A stretch of 64,000 nt of DNA from NCBI GenBank assembly GCA_917880885.1, contig OU862917.1, forward strand, positions 52,994,727 to 53,058,726, read 5' to 3'. The notes below the pieces were generated by a model. That model did not search any database. It had not been told where the DNA came from and saw nothing but the letters and a program-made list of their open reading frames with translations. Below are positions 32,212 to 43,019 of the stretch, piece by piece; the stretch's first letter is position 1, and the number at the start of each line of letters is the position of its first letter. The position numbers were made by a program, and so were the translations under genes. This stretch comes from Limnephilus marmoratus (Eukaryota > Arthropoda > Insecta > Trichoptera > Limnephilidae).

Positions 32212-32625
32212 AATATTTAATATATTAGTTAAGTTCTCTACGTTTGGTGATTTAGCAGGGATGCCTAGGTTCAACTGATTGAGGGAGACCTTTGACCTCT
32301 CAACAGTCTTGATCTCTCGGAACATCGCCTTACACCGCAGTGGAATGGATGGGATAATACGTCTGTCACTCCCCCCAGATTCCTACCCACACCTCATACC
32401 TTTTTCCTTCCCAGAACTTCATCTTTTTCCTTTTCTTAGAAAAGGAAGGAGATGACCCGGACACACCTCTTCCCCATGAACCTGGGCACCCCTGCTAAAT
32501 CACCAAACGTAGCGAACGTAACTAATATATTAAATACCTTCCATATAGCACACCGGAAGATGACATAGGCACTGAGATAAATTATTTTCCTCGGGGTTTC
32601 CTCCTATGCAGAGCTAATAGATACA
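32212..32625 (+). repeat. rearranged rA copy with inverted duplicated end
   Basis: The plus rA body (32236-32435 and 32545-32620) is interrupted by an inverted rA 5' piece (32440-32520). The inverted pair includes flanking DNA: TTTAATATATTAGTTA at 32213-32228 returns inverted at 32521-32540. Confidence 0.65.
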
Positions 32626-33225
32626 TATATTTATTTCATAATAAAATAATTTTGATGTAATAAAATTCTTTTAAAAGCAGTGACGGAACCTTTTAAAGAT
32701 TGTAATTGGCCCTGAGGGAAATTAATGAAAGTAAAAAAATATACATATATTTTACCAGGTTTTTTTAAGTTACATTTCAGCAAAATGTTATTTCATTTCT
32801 AAAGTAGGAATTCCCGAAAACCGAAACTTACTGTGTAGAAACATTCTCCAAAGCAAATTCTGAATTCTAACATGCTTTCACATTGAAGAGCAATTTCCCC
32901 GGAAGCGGACTACCTCATTAGCTCACCATTTTCATGCATAAAGGATTGACTTCTGTCAACAGGAAGTACTGTGAGAGTCTGTAACGCTTCCGGAAAAATA
33001 ATATGGCTCTAACCCCGAACCACCCACTCTGTGATTTCAGGCATACCGGAAGCGGAACTAGTTGAATTTAATGTTATTTTTAGTAATTGCATTTGAACGC
33101 CACTTTAGCAAATAATGAAATGAAAGGGTTGCTTTTGGCTTGGCGAGGTAAAGAGAGAATTCGTATCCATTTAATTAATTTGAAAATGTTTACTTTATTT
33201 ACTCTTTTATACGCCAGTGGGGCTA
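32626..33225. other. unassigned DNA
   Basis: GGAAGCGGA occurs twice (about 32890 and 33050) but no family is recognised. The 86-residue frame at 33087-33347 runs into the Helitron and is not a gene. Confidence 0.4.
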
Positions 33226-34200
33226 TTATCTATCTATATTGTACATCCCTTTATATAAAGCGTGTCACGGTGTTTGTGGTCGCACTCCTCCGAAACGGCT
33301 GGACCAATTTTTATGTTTTTTTTTTAATGTATATTTGGTGGGTATGAGAATAGGTCTTCAGGTATATTTCATACCTCTAAGTGATTACTGTGATTAGGGT
33401 GTCCCTATCCAAAATAATTTTTCTATTTTTTGACCAATTTTTTTTTTGGCATCAAAAAATACGTAGACCCTAAATTTTCGCCCTCCAACCCCCACGCCCC
33501 CATTTTTTAATCGCAATTTTAGTATTTATGTGTGAACAAATTTAACTGTCGCGACGCGTCGTTCATATTTTAAACAGAACGAAATTATTTATGTTGTTGA
33601 ATGACAGATGGCGCTACGTCCGCCTCATCGAACTTTCATCCATATATGCGCAAGTCATTCACGAGAAGCGTCGCATCATTTTGACATTTCATTTGGCATT
33701 ATTTGTTATGTATCATAACGCAGTGCGTGCAAGATTTTGTATGATTTATTTTCCCTACACACTGTTTTTTTTTTTTTACATGAGCTCACACAGGAGGCCG
33801 TGAGGAAAATAATTTCCCTTAGGGCCTATGTCATCGTTGGGGATGCTGAGTGGAGGGTTTTTTTTAAGGAAAGGAAGGAGAGGAGAGTTCTGGGAAGGAA
33901 AAGGGTTTAAGGGGTGGGTTGGAAACTGGGGTTCAGTATGTCCTGGTCATCTGCCTCCAAGACCTAGACAAACTTTACCCCATGAACCCGGGCACCCCTG
34001 TTAAATCGCCAAACGTAGCGAACCGCTTGGGTTGACCTATGGCATAAGTGTTGGTTATCCAATAAAGGTTCCCCGGGCAGCGGTACCCATTTCCGCCTCC
34101 CAGATTGAAACTTACAATACATTCGTTATTTTTATTTAACAACCAATATATTCACTACAAATGATTTATATGCAGAACAACGTTTGCCGGATCAGCTAGT
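33226..34200 (+). mobile_element. Hel-1 Helitron with an rA insertion
   Basis: It shares the whole layout of the copy at 13557-14297: CACGGTGTTTGTGGTCGCAC, TGGTGGGTATGAGAATAGGT, GACAGATGGCGCTACGTCCG, ending AACGTTTGCCGGATCAGCTAGT. A minus-strand rA copy (33765-34108) interrupts it. The Helitron is therefore older than that rA. Confidence 0.8.
33765..34108 (-). mobile_element. rA retroposon, short subfamily, inside Hel-1
   Basis: Read on the minus strand it is complete from TGGGAGGCGGAAATGGGTAC to the T-run at 33765-33777. All rA blocks are present. Confidence 0.8.
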
Positions 34201-34266
34201 ATTGGGTATATAATATTAAAATTTGGTCAGTTAAAAATTTTTAAACAGGGGTCAGTAATAGAAAAT

Positions 34267-34640
34267 CATCATCATCATCACTATTGGCTCTACAACCCCT
34301 GGTGTGTCTTGGCCTCCTCAAGAGTCTTCCTCCACTCTTCTCGGTTTTGTGCCAGCTCTCTCCAGTTTGGAAGCTCCAAGATAGATATGTCTTTGAGGAC
34401 GTTGTCGCTCCATCTTAGTCTTGGCCTTCCCAGGCTCCTTCGCCCTATTGGTCTTGAGTTCAGCAGGGACTTTGGTGCTTGATGCTCGGTCATTCTCTCC
34501 ACATGACCCAGCCACCGAAGTCTTCCCAATTTTATAAATTTTGCGACGTTTAGCTCCTTAAACAAAGTATAGAACTCATTATTATAGCGTCTGCGCCAAA
34601 ATCCATTTTCTAGAACCGGTCCGAAGATGCGCCTCAAAAT
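34267..34640 (-). mobile_element. RTE-L LINE 3' end with 11-bp target duplication
   Basis: The minus-strand insert of 374 bp ends in (GAT)n (plus-strand CATCATCATCATCATC at 34267-34282). It is flanked by perfect duplications TAATAGAAAAT at 34256-34266 and 34641-34651. The GAT-type tail and 5' truncation fit an RTE-class LINE. Confidence 0.85.
34290..34637 (-). pseudogene. C-terminal fragment of RTE-L ORF2
   Basis: The open frame reads MRRIFGPVLENGFWRRRYNN, ELNVAKFIKLGRLRWLGHVE, RMTEHQAPKSLL, RRSLGRPRLRWSDNVLKDIS, NREEWRKTLEEAKTHQGL. The RLRWLGHVERM, GRPRxRWxDxV and DREEWR motifs mark the region after the reverse transcriptase in RTE-type elements. The catalytic domains are lost by 5' truncation, so the protein cannot function. 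The frame itself is clean, which suggests a recent insertion. Confidence 0.75.
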
Positions 34641-34764
34641 TAATAGAAAATAGTAATAGTCAACAGTAATAGAAAATAGGTAGCAAAAACCAATTGGAGA
34701 ATATTTAATAGAATAATAATAATAATAAACTGAAATTATCAGAGTAATATTTTTTTTTTTTCAG

Positions 34765-34866
34765 TAGCTCCACCCTGAGGGAAATTTTTCCTATGTCATA
34801 TTTGGGGATGCTGTGTGAAGGAAGTTCTGGGAAGGAAAAGGGGTAGGCAGAAATCTGGGGGTCACT
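34765..34866 (-). repeat. rA 3' fragment
   Basis: AGTAGCTCCACCCTGAGGGA ... TTTGGGGATGCTGTGTGAAG ... GGGGGTCACT, ending abruptly. Confidence 0.65.
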
Positions 34867-35119
34867 TTCAAACATTGATAAAATCATCTACAAAAGCACC
34901 CCGCCAAATTTTACAAGAAAATTTTTAATTTATTCACGAGGTAGGTTGCGTGGAATTCAAATTGATAATTGATGTAACAACGTGGGAAGGGAGCTTAACA
35001 GCGGGATAGCTGGGGGGGGGGGAGGGTGAGAAGGGAGTAGACAGAGAGAAATGTAAAGAGAAAAGAGGAAGGGGTACGGGGTGCAGGGTAGGAACCTAAC
35101 ATGATTGATGGGCAGGTTA
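34867..35119. other. unassigned DNA with a G tract
   Basis: G11-type tract at 35012-35024 in purine-rich sequence. No gene. Confidence 0.4.
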
Positions 35120-35447
35120 TGTCCACCCAGGGCTGGGCAGTATTTGAAATACTTGTAATTGAAATACGTATTTGAAATACAAATACGTATTTTGTATTTG
35201 TATTTCAATTACTTCCTAAAAATGTATTTTGTAATTGGTATTTCAATTACATGCTGCTGAGGTATTTTGTAATTTGTATTTCAAATACTTATGGCTTCAA
35301 AATACATTTTCAAATACATTTAGCGATCTTCATAACGATCATGAAAAATAAACACACATAGATAATACATAGACTATAAACGCTAGAATCCTGTATTATT
35401 GTCCTTTGCTATAGCACTCTTACTAATGATTATTTGTAGGTCTCTTA

Positions 35448-35610
35448 GGGGGCATACATTAATTACGTGAGCTCAAAAAAAGGGGGATGGTCCAGCAAAA
35501 TCTCACGTTACTTGAAAAGAATAAACGAAGTGGCCCAAATTTATCTCACTAAGGGGCGGGGGGAGTCTAGTTTGGAAGAAAAACTGCTCACGTAATTAAT
35601 GTATGCCCCC
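35448..35610. mobile_element. PIF/Harbinger-type MITE Harb-E
   Basis: 163 bp, termini GGGGGCATACATTAATTACG with their inverse, TTA duplications at 35445-35447 and 35611-35613. Nested in the hAT at 35128-36790. Confidence 0.85.
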
Positions 35611-35875
35611 TTATCATTGCTTTATAATGTACTGTACATTTTTTTACGTCATGCTAGTTATTATTATTGTCCTGTGCTATAATAGCACTGTTATTGTACA
35701 TTTTGTATCATTTTATATTATACTTTTCATTGCTTTGTATTGCACATTTTTGATCACAGTATTAGATCAAGCACTTATAGGAATAATTTGACTGATTACT
35801 AGATTATTTTTAAGTTAATTACTGTAGAGAAGAGCAGAGAAGTGAAATAACACAAAATTGCGCTATACAAATGTC

Positions 35876-36379
35876 ATCCATTTATATATAAAAATTAATC
35901 CTTGTTTTCCTTAGAATGACTTTACTTCAGAATGACTTTACCTATTTCATTCTTTTTTTTTTAAGTTTTCTAATTCTTTATAAAAGGCTCTTACGGAAAG
36001 AAAAATTAAGAAAATAATGCAGAAAATTGGATAATTTCAGAAAACTTTACGACTATTTTAACTACGCACGTTTGACAGTTCGCGCGTTTGATGAAATTGA
36101 ATTTAGCGGGCAGCTGTTTTTTTTTGTAACAAAATAATTGCCTATGGATTTTTTAAATCGTAGATATTTTAAATAGGTACCTATGGTAGGTACCAGATTT
36201 GATTGATTGTTCTTATAATATAGAAAAATGAATATTTGTAATATGTGAAAAATGAAAATTTGAATAAAAAAATTGTAATAGCTGGCACGCGAGTTGTTTG
36301 AAAACTGAATGTACTGGGACTAAATATATGGAATTTATTTCTTTGAATATGGCATTGCAACGCATGCCGGGAACTAGCT
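35876..36379 (+). mobile_element. Hel-2 Helitron-like copy inside the hAT
   Basis: It opens near TTTATATATAAAAATTAATC and passes GACAGTTCGCGCGTTTGATG. It ends GCAACGCATGCCGGGAACTAGCT. It matches 63188-63785 in inverse orientation along most of its length. Confidence 0.65.
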
Positions 36380-36798
36380 TGTCTTATAATAATAATAATT
36401 ATTATAATCTAACACCTCAGTCCCATACCACAAAACTTTACAAGTGGAGCGGAGACGAGATGTGTCTCCTGAGCAATATGATTAGTCAATTTTAGCACGT
36501 CTCTGTTTCACTCTGCTCAGCTTTGCTTCTATGGAAACGCACCCTTAGATATGGGCACTTACGACAATTTATTGCAACCAAAGGTTCTACCAAAACCAAA
36601 TGTATTTTGTATTTTGTAATTTGTATTTTGTATTTGAAATTAAAAAATGTTTAAAATACTGTATTTTGTATTTTGTATTTCAAATACACGACCTGAAAGT
36701 ATTTTGTATTTCGTATTTTAAATACATGCGAAAAAGTATTTTGTAATTTGTATTTCAATTACAGCAAAGCATGTATTTTGCCCAGCCCTGTGTCCACC

Positions 36799-37045
36799 TC
36801 GTGTGAGAGTGATTATCCAGGAGCTGACAGATTTATGCGCGGATCCGGGCGCACTGAAGCCGTGGGTTACTGATGACAAAAGGCCAGAATAAAAAATATA
36901 AAAATGTTTTGAAGATTTTATCAGTATTCGTCATTTCAGATTTTGATATAATAATACATGCATTTATCAATTAGTTATTGGCGACATAATTGTAGGATTT
37001 GTGTGGCTGTAAGTACCTATTTATAAAATAATTGCCTCAGAATCA
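36799..37045. other. unassigned DNA
   Basis: Nothing recognised. Confidence 0.45.
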
Positions 37046-37716
37046 ACTAACTAACAAACTAACCATCACGCCGTTTCTCCGCAGGGGTACTCAGAGAGGA
37101 CAGACCGCCAAACAACTCGGTCTTGGCACACACTCTTTGCCTTAATCACATTCAAACATCATCTCATACAAACTCTTCTGACTTGACCCGACTCAAGTAT
37201 ACGATTCACTTGATCATGCCATGTCTTCCTCGGGCGTTCACGACTTCTTCTACCATTCACATTTGCGTCTCATACTCTTCGCCCTTCGTCCATTCTTCGT
37301 CCATTCGCTCTACGTGCCCAAACCATCTGAGGGTTCCTTTCTTAATCTTACTCATTATGCTTACATCAGCCTTACATTCTTTGCGGATATCCACATTTCT
37401 CACACGATCGCACATGGTTTTACCACACATACGCCTCAGGGATCTCGATTCAACAGCATTCAGTTTACTTTCATCCTTCCTCTGCCAGTTCGATGCCTCA
37501 TTGCCATACATCAGGGTAGGTACCGGGACTCCATTGTGGACTGCTAGCTTAGCTTCTTTTGACATTTTTTTTATTAGCGCCAACGGCATTCAGTCCTTCA
37601 TTAATGGAGTTACCAGCATTCACCCTTCTTTCAATATCCCTAAAGCCATCCCATTTCTCGTAAACATACTACCCAGATACACAAACTCATCCATAGAATC
37701 TCTATTTTTCTAAAAA
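37046..37716 (-). pseudogene. RTE-J LINE C-terminal coding end, longest copy
   Basis: The minus-strand peptides run from DEFVYLGSMFTRNG (about 37695) through MSKEAKLAVHNGVPVPTLMY, ESRSLRRMCGKTMCDRVRNV, DIRKECKADVSIMSKIKKGT, LRWFGHVERMDEEWTKGEEY, to a 3' end AACGGCGTGATGG then a TTAG-rich tail. YLGSxFT is the segment right after the reverse transcriptase, so this copy keeps more than the other two. Frames break near 37565-37590 and 37255. It is a dead copy. A further 40-bp scrap of the same 3' end is at 37733-37775. Confidence 0.75.
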
Positions 37717-37775
37717 CAAACTTTGTCTAAGTGTCCCCGAAGAGGCGCGCAGAGAGGATGCACCGCCGAATAAAA

Positions 37776-38060
37776 AAAGTATAAAACGTGTTTTGATTCA
37801 AAATCGTCAAGAAAAAACTATTGGTCTGGACATACCAGCGTATAAGTACAAAAAATCCATACTGTAAATAAATTCGTTTGACATCTATACCAACTATGTA
37901 TTACTAATGGTATTTTTTGTATTAAAAATTTTTTTAAATACAATAATATTTTAAAAAATGATATTAGATTTGAAATTTGTAAATAATGTACAAAAAATTA
38001 TAACTTTATAATAATTTTGATTCGGGGGTCAACAGTCGTGGGATAAACTGCTGGATCATC
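37776..38060. other. unassigned A+T-rich DNA
   Basis: Nothing recognised before the hairpin pair. Confidence 0.45.
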
Positions 38061-38062
38061 AC

Positions 38063-38133
38063 CAACGTTTAGCTACCAACAGAAGTGGTAGCTAAACGTT
38101 TAGCTACCAACAGAAGTGGTAGCTAAACGTTGG
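38063..38133. repeat. tandem pair of identical hairpins
   Basis: Two copies of ACGTTTAGCTACCAACAGAA + GTGGTAGCTAAACGT follow directly, each a 12-bp stem (GTTTAGCTACCA) with an ACAGAAG-type loop. The flanks CATCACCAACG and CGTTGGGACTC extend the palindrome weakly. No terminal repeats of a named family. Confidence 0.7.
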
Positions 38134-39600
38134 GACTCCATGACTGTTTAGATCCGGTCAATGAATATAGCTTTAGTCATTTCAATCACTCATATTCGGT
38201 GGTCTCTCACTCTGCACTGAAACGGGATGCTAATACATACAAACAAATATATTATTACATACACAAATTTTATCTAATTTTGTAAATTTTAATATATATT
38301 TTAATACTCTTATAAGTGTAGTAGGTATGTATTATAAGTTCACACTTCAAACACATAACCTAACATAACTTCATATCATTATAATATTGTTTATTATAAT
38401 AGCATTTAACTCTTTATGTTTATGTTGTAAATCTTTATGTAATTCCTCCAACTTGTTATCAGGTACCTGGTTTATACTTTTCAATACTTACAACTAACTT
38501 ACCTACTTATCTCACACACTGTAAATCCGAATATATTATACGTTACCAGGTAATTCGGTAAATCTGAGTATAATAATATACGCTACCAGGTTACTTTTTC
38601 TATTTTTTTGTTTGTTATGTAATTATGTACATTTCTTAGAATAATATGAACTAAACCTGTCAATTTGTCTGTCCTGGAACGGGAAACTTTCCTAGTTGGA
38701 CAGGCAAAGCTTCCTAATATGTTATTTGTACTTTCTTTTGTATCTATAATAAATAAATAAATAAAATACATGGTATCTGGAAACTAGAGGAAAAACCGGG
38801 AAACAGATGAACCTACATCAGATTTGGAGTAGTATAACTTTTTTTATTAGAGCTTTCGTTTCGAGTAAATCGTGTCCGAAGATTGAATTTCTTAGGTTAA
38901 AATATGTTTTTAAATCGGTCGCTAGTAGGTTACTATAGTGGTTTACTGTCTTGACTTCGTTCCAAAAGTTTGTTTAACCCATTAGTGGCTGAAAAAAATG
39001 GAATAAGGTTAAATTAAAAAAAAAAATAGCAATGTAAATATTTTTAGGATTCTCTGTGATGTAGATTCTACAATTTTCTGCTTGTGCCATTAGTTTCCGG
39101 ACATCTTATATATTAGATATGTATCATTTAATTTATACGAGTAAACCTTATATTTACTTGTTAATTTATTTTATTGAGTCTTCTGTAGGTAAGCTGCATT
39201 GGACCTGATTAATAATTCTCCCCAACCTTAAATTGAAGAGAACTAAATAAAATAAAAATAAATCTTCAATTTAATGGGTTGGACGATATCAGATGCTATA
39301 AAATGCATTGAACAAATTGTGTCCGTAATAGTAAGAGAGATTTCCGGTTCTACGGCCACAGACTCCATAAAAATGATGTGTGCGTCTCACGCGCAATATT
39401 TATTTGCCAAACGGAACATTAAATAAATAAATGGTAGGAATATTCAGATAATATTTGTCGTAAAACTAGGTAGGTACATAAATAATAAAACATTGGTATT
39501 ATAACATTATTTGTGCCCGTTTCTCTATTCCCTTAGCTGTTTTTTATTAAGCTTTCTACGTTCACAAATAATATTGGCGAAACCACCCAAAAACTTATAA
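38134..39600. other. unassigned A+T-rich DNA
   Basis: A short duplicated motif (ATACGTTACCAGGTAATTCG and ATACGCTACCAGGTTAC, 38535-38597) and an AATA-rich stretch (38747-38770) resembling a LINE tail are present. No gene or other feature is recognised. Confidence 0.45.
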
Positions 39601-39895
39601 TACCTATAGCATTTTATAATACCATTGAATTTAATAATTACCATTAAATAATATCATTCAATTTAATAAACATTTAATAATAACATACAATTTAATTACC
39701 ATTAAATAAAACCATTAAATTTAATTGCCATTAAATAATACCATGAAATTTATTTACCATTAAATTTAATAACCATTAAATAATACCATTAAATTTAAGT
39801 ACCATTAAATAACATCATTCAATTTAATTACCATTAAATAATGCCATGAAATTTATTTACCATTAAATAATACCATTCAATAATAATTAGCATTA
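39601..39895 (+). repeat. 29-bp A+T-rich minisatellite
   Basis: About ten diverged units of CCATTAAATAATACCATTAA + ATTTAATTA. Non-coding. Confidence 0.8.
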
Positions 39896-39974
39896 CCATA
39901 AAATTGATACTATTGAGGCGATGCCACACGTCGTGTAAAATTCGAAATTGGGCCACTAACAATAACACTCCTTA

Positions 39975-40136
39975 GGGAACGTACCCATACTACGTGACAC
40001 GTTTAGGGGGGGGGGTCTTCAAAATGTCACGCTCGGTACAAATGAGCGGCGGGTTGCTTAGGTTTTTGGTAACCGGGGGGGGGGGGGGGGGGTTAAAAAT
40101 TGCAAAAAGTTGGTCACGTAGCATGGGTACGTTCCA
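39975..40136. mobile_element. Harb-D MITE, copy 3
   Basis: Inverse orientation relative to copies 1 and 2. Left terminus GGGAACGTACCCATACTAC with TTA at 39972-39974. The right terminus is decayed (GTTCCATAT). A G18-type tract lies at 40075-40092. Confidence 0.8.
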
Positions 40137-40756
40137 TATGTAGATGGTGATAAGGTTTAAATTTCCGCTTAACACATTTTGATTTATGCAAGAAAAAAAC
40201 ATTCATTCATTATTTTGTTTTATTATATTTACATGTTACGTGTCTCTTTCCGTCACCAATAAGGTTTCTTATTTTCTATTTTATATCTCTTTCAATCATT
40301 GTTTTATTTTCTTACATATATGTGTCAGTATGTAATCATCTTTAGTTAATATAATAAGCCATGATGAAGTTTGAGCTAAGCGAAACCTGGTTGGCTGACA
40401 TTTGTTAATTCATATAAAAAGTGGTGTATTACAGAGTGTTTTTTCAAAAGAAATAGGAGTACTTTTTCGAATGAGAAGCGGACATTGTTCCGTTCCTTCT
40501 CCCCTTTTTAAAATTCACATCCTTGACTCCCCAAATTGTACATTCTGTGGTCTAGAGCTTTAGATCACATGTTTTTTGTTTGTCCCTCTCGAATTTGTAC
40601 ATCGCCATCACATTTGAACTTCGTAATAATTATAAAACACAGTCTTGTACGTAAATATAAGCCGAAATTGGGCCTATAATTTGATCACGTAACACGCCCA
40701 CAAAGCACTTCTCGTGTTATTCTTTATTCTATGGATGAAAGTATGAGGAATTGAAA
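40137..40756. other. unassigned DNA with a decayed Penelope-type terminus
   Basis: 40361-40393 reads ATGATGA-A, stem GTTT/AAGC, GAAACCTGGTT, a mutated hammerhead-like core (first C lost). The rest is unassigned. Confidence 0.4.
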
Positions 40757-40767
40757 TATACAAATAT

Positions 40768-41090
40768 CATCATCATCATCTTCTTCCCCTTATCCTATTC
40801 GGGTCGGGGACCCATTGCATCGACAAGGCTCCTCCATATGTCCCTGTCTTGTGCTGATTGTTCGGCCTCTGTCCATGGTAGCCCCATCCTCTCCTCACAC
40901 AGTTTCTGGAGTTGCCTCGCCCAACTGTGTCTGGGGCGGCCCACTGGACGTCTACCCTCTGGAATCGCACTTAGTATCTTCCTCGGAATTCGGTCATCAG
41001 ACATTCTTAGTACATGCCCAAGCCACCTCAGTTGCGATTTTTCTACGAAGAGTAGCAGTGGTTCAATGTTTAGATCATCTCGGATCGTGG
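40768..41090 (-). mobile_element. RTE-K unit, copy 1, 11-bp target duplication
   Basis: 323 bp on the minus strand, ending in (GAT)n. Flanked by perfect TATACAAATAT at 40757-40767 and 41091-41101. The start ACGATCCGAGATGATCTAAA is almost the same point as in copy 2 at 53484-53806. Confidence 0.85.
40795..41088 (-). pseudogene. C-terminal fragment of RTE-K ORF2, copy 1
   Basis: Minus-strand frame DDLNIEPLLLFVEKSQLRWL, GHVLRMSDDRIPRKILSAIP, EGRRPVGRPRHSWARQLQKL, EQSAQDRDIWRSLVDAMGPR. QLRWLGHVLRM, GRPRxxW and DRxxWRxLV mark the segment after the reverse transcriptase of RTE-type LINEs. No catalytic domain remains. The frame is open through the whole unit, and upstream codons belong to flanking DNA. 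Confidence 0.75.
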
Positions 41091-41101
41091 TATACAAATA
41101 T

Positions 41102-41900
41102 ATTTCTATTAAAATATGAACAATAAACCAAAAATTACATAAATGCTTTTGGTACCAACTCATAAAAACCAATCCTTCATTCAAAAGGACCTCATTATAT
41201 TATATGGCAATTAAACTACCACAAAGCATTTAACACTTAGGAGTTCTCATCAAATTTAACATGTCATTAAATTTATTCGTATTTAAACATAATTATAGGT
41301 ATCTACACCAACATTAAATTAACAGATGTTCTCGTGTAGTTACAGCTTTTTACATGTGTTTTTAATATGTAGTAGTAATTTTGGTAATCTATTTATTTTC
41401 TAATCAATCTATTTATTTAAAGAAGAGTGTCTATGTGTTTGATTTTTTATACAAATCTATAGTTTTATTCCGAGATAAATAAAATATTGGAGACACTTTA
41501 TACATGAGATTTATTAATTTATTTTATTTTTTTAAGTACTTATTTTTTATTTTTTTATTATTTAATATATAGATATATAATTGTACAGTGGCGTTATATA
41601 AATTACAAAATATCGGTACAGAAATTATTTAAAAATTGCAATCTCTTCAAAGAAGAAGCTAGTTCTTGTGCTTGATGAGCGAGTTACACTAATTATAACT
41701 GAAATAGAATAACATTATGCAATAGGTAAATATATAATAGGATCAATTGAGACTTCTGGATCATCTATATGTGTAGGTGTACATACATAAGATACGTTTT
41801 CATACTAAAATATCGTGCACTTAGGAGAAATTCGAAAAATCTAAATAAAATAGAGATTAGAAAAAAAGAGAAAAACAGGTAATTATTTGGTTAATTATTG
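41102..41900. other. unassigned A+T-rich DNA
   Basis: Nothing recognised. Confidence 0.5.
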
Positions 41901-42360
41901 CTGATGAAGTGTAGCTTCAGTTTAAGTTTCAGTGTATTGATGTCTTTGGTTTTTTTTTTTTATTTCAGTGGGAAGGTTGTTGAAAAACTTTATTCCTAAA
42001 TAGATATAATTGTTTTGCATTAGTTTGGTATTAAATTTTGGTATTTTGATTTTCATATCTTTTTGATTGGTGAGTTTCAAATTTTTTGATGATGTTATCT
42101 GTGTAAATTTGGATAATTGCATTTTTCTTGAAGCGAAAAGCATTTCTGTTGGATAAGTGGAGGGTTTCTTTAGGATTACTTTAATGATTAGTTTCTGGAT
42201 CACTTTGATCGGGGTTAGTACATTGTTGTATGACCCCCCCATCCAATAATCCCATATTGAATTAATGACTGCATTAGTGCATAGTATACTCTTTTTAGAT
42301 TGTTGAGTTTTAAAATATTTCTTAATCTTATGAATATATTTACACTTTCTCATTTAGCTT
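41901..42360 (-). pseudogene. LINE ORF2 C-terminal fragment
   Basis: Minus-strand frame (42353-41922): SIWDYWMGGSYNNVLTPIKV, IQKLIIKVILKKPSTYPTEM, LFASRKMQLSKFTQ, NYIYLGIKFFNNLPTEIKKK. The pattern (Y/W)GxxxxxxL.PI...QK.IIK.IL.K....TE.LF...FNNLP.EIK matches the C-terminus of LINE-N (28600-29050: GIVGWGGC...VLIQKLLLRIIFKCNPSHPSEPLY...KMFNSLSIETRK). It therefore belongs to a related but different LINE. It is 5'-truncated. Confidence 0.65.
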
Positions 42361-43000
42361 TAAATATTTTGTATTCTAAAATATGTCTATTCTGAATTAC
42401 TTTAATATTATTCTACTACCTTTGTACTAAAATTTGGACTTCACAATATTGATACATAACCCATGAAAAAGTCCAAGACTTTTAGCTTCCTTAACATTTA
42501 CAAGGAGTTCATTGAACATTTATAAACCTAAAAACTACTCCCCATATCCCCTATCTTCCACACTTCAAAGCAAAATAAAGCCCGCGCAACGCCGAGTGAT
42601 TTAGTCAATATCTAACCACATACCATAAAGTGTCTAGATTAGCAAAAAAAAAAAAACTAAAAGCTGAATATTTTGGGAATTAATTTAATTTGTACTTCTT
42701 CTAAGATATGTTGTAAATTTTGTACCCATAAATAATTATTTGATTTTGATGGGTTTAAGAAAAGGTAAAATATAAAAATTTCAGAGCATATTTCATTACC
42801 TACACCGTGTCGTTACGATATTTCAAAGTGATTAGTGTACATTTTGTGCGTTTATGAGTATTCGATGTAAAAAAAGGTCGAAAAGTACATAATGTTTCAA
42901 AAAATACAGTGAAAACGGTCATTACCGTGGGTAATACAGGAAAAAAATATGTGTATTGATGGTAAAAAAGCGTTCACGCGGATAGTGCGAAAACGCGTGC
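42361..43000. other. unassigned A+T-rich DNA
   Basis: 42700-42910 resembles the 5' part of Hel-1 only loosely (CACCGTGTCGTTACGATATT). No firm feature. Confidence 0.4.
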
Positions 43001-43019
43001 ATTGATCTCGTAAAGAGTA

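Larger units (their letters stand above)
35128..36790. mobile_element. hAT element (1.66 kb) with perfect 8-bp duplication
   Basis: It starts CAGGGCTGGGCAGTATTTGA and ends TATTTTGCCCAGCCCTG. TGTCCACC flanks it at 35120-35127 and 36791-36798. Both subterminal regions (35140-35320, 36600-36775) are dense in GTATTTTGTATTTG-type repeats. No transposase is left. The interior holds a Harbinger-type MITE (35448-35610) and a Hel-2 Helitron (35876-36379). Confidence 0.85.

Noticed and set aside
37123..37713. 196-residue plus-strand frame
   Set aside because: Antisense shadow of the RTE-J coding end. The minus strand carries the recognisable LINE motifs.
39601..39895. CRISPR-like or origin iterons
   Set aside because: Contiguous A+T-rich 29-bp tandem repeat with no spacers and no replication gene.
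40751..41126. Plus-strand frames of 122 and 103 residues
   Set aside because: Antisense shadows of RTE-K. The same applies to 53453-53821.
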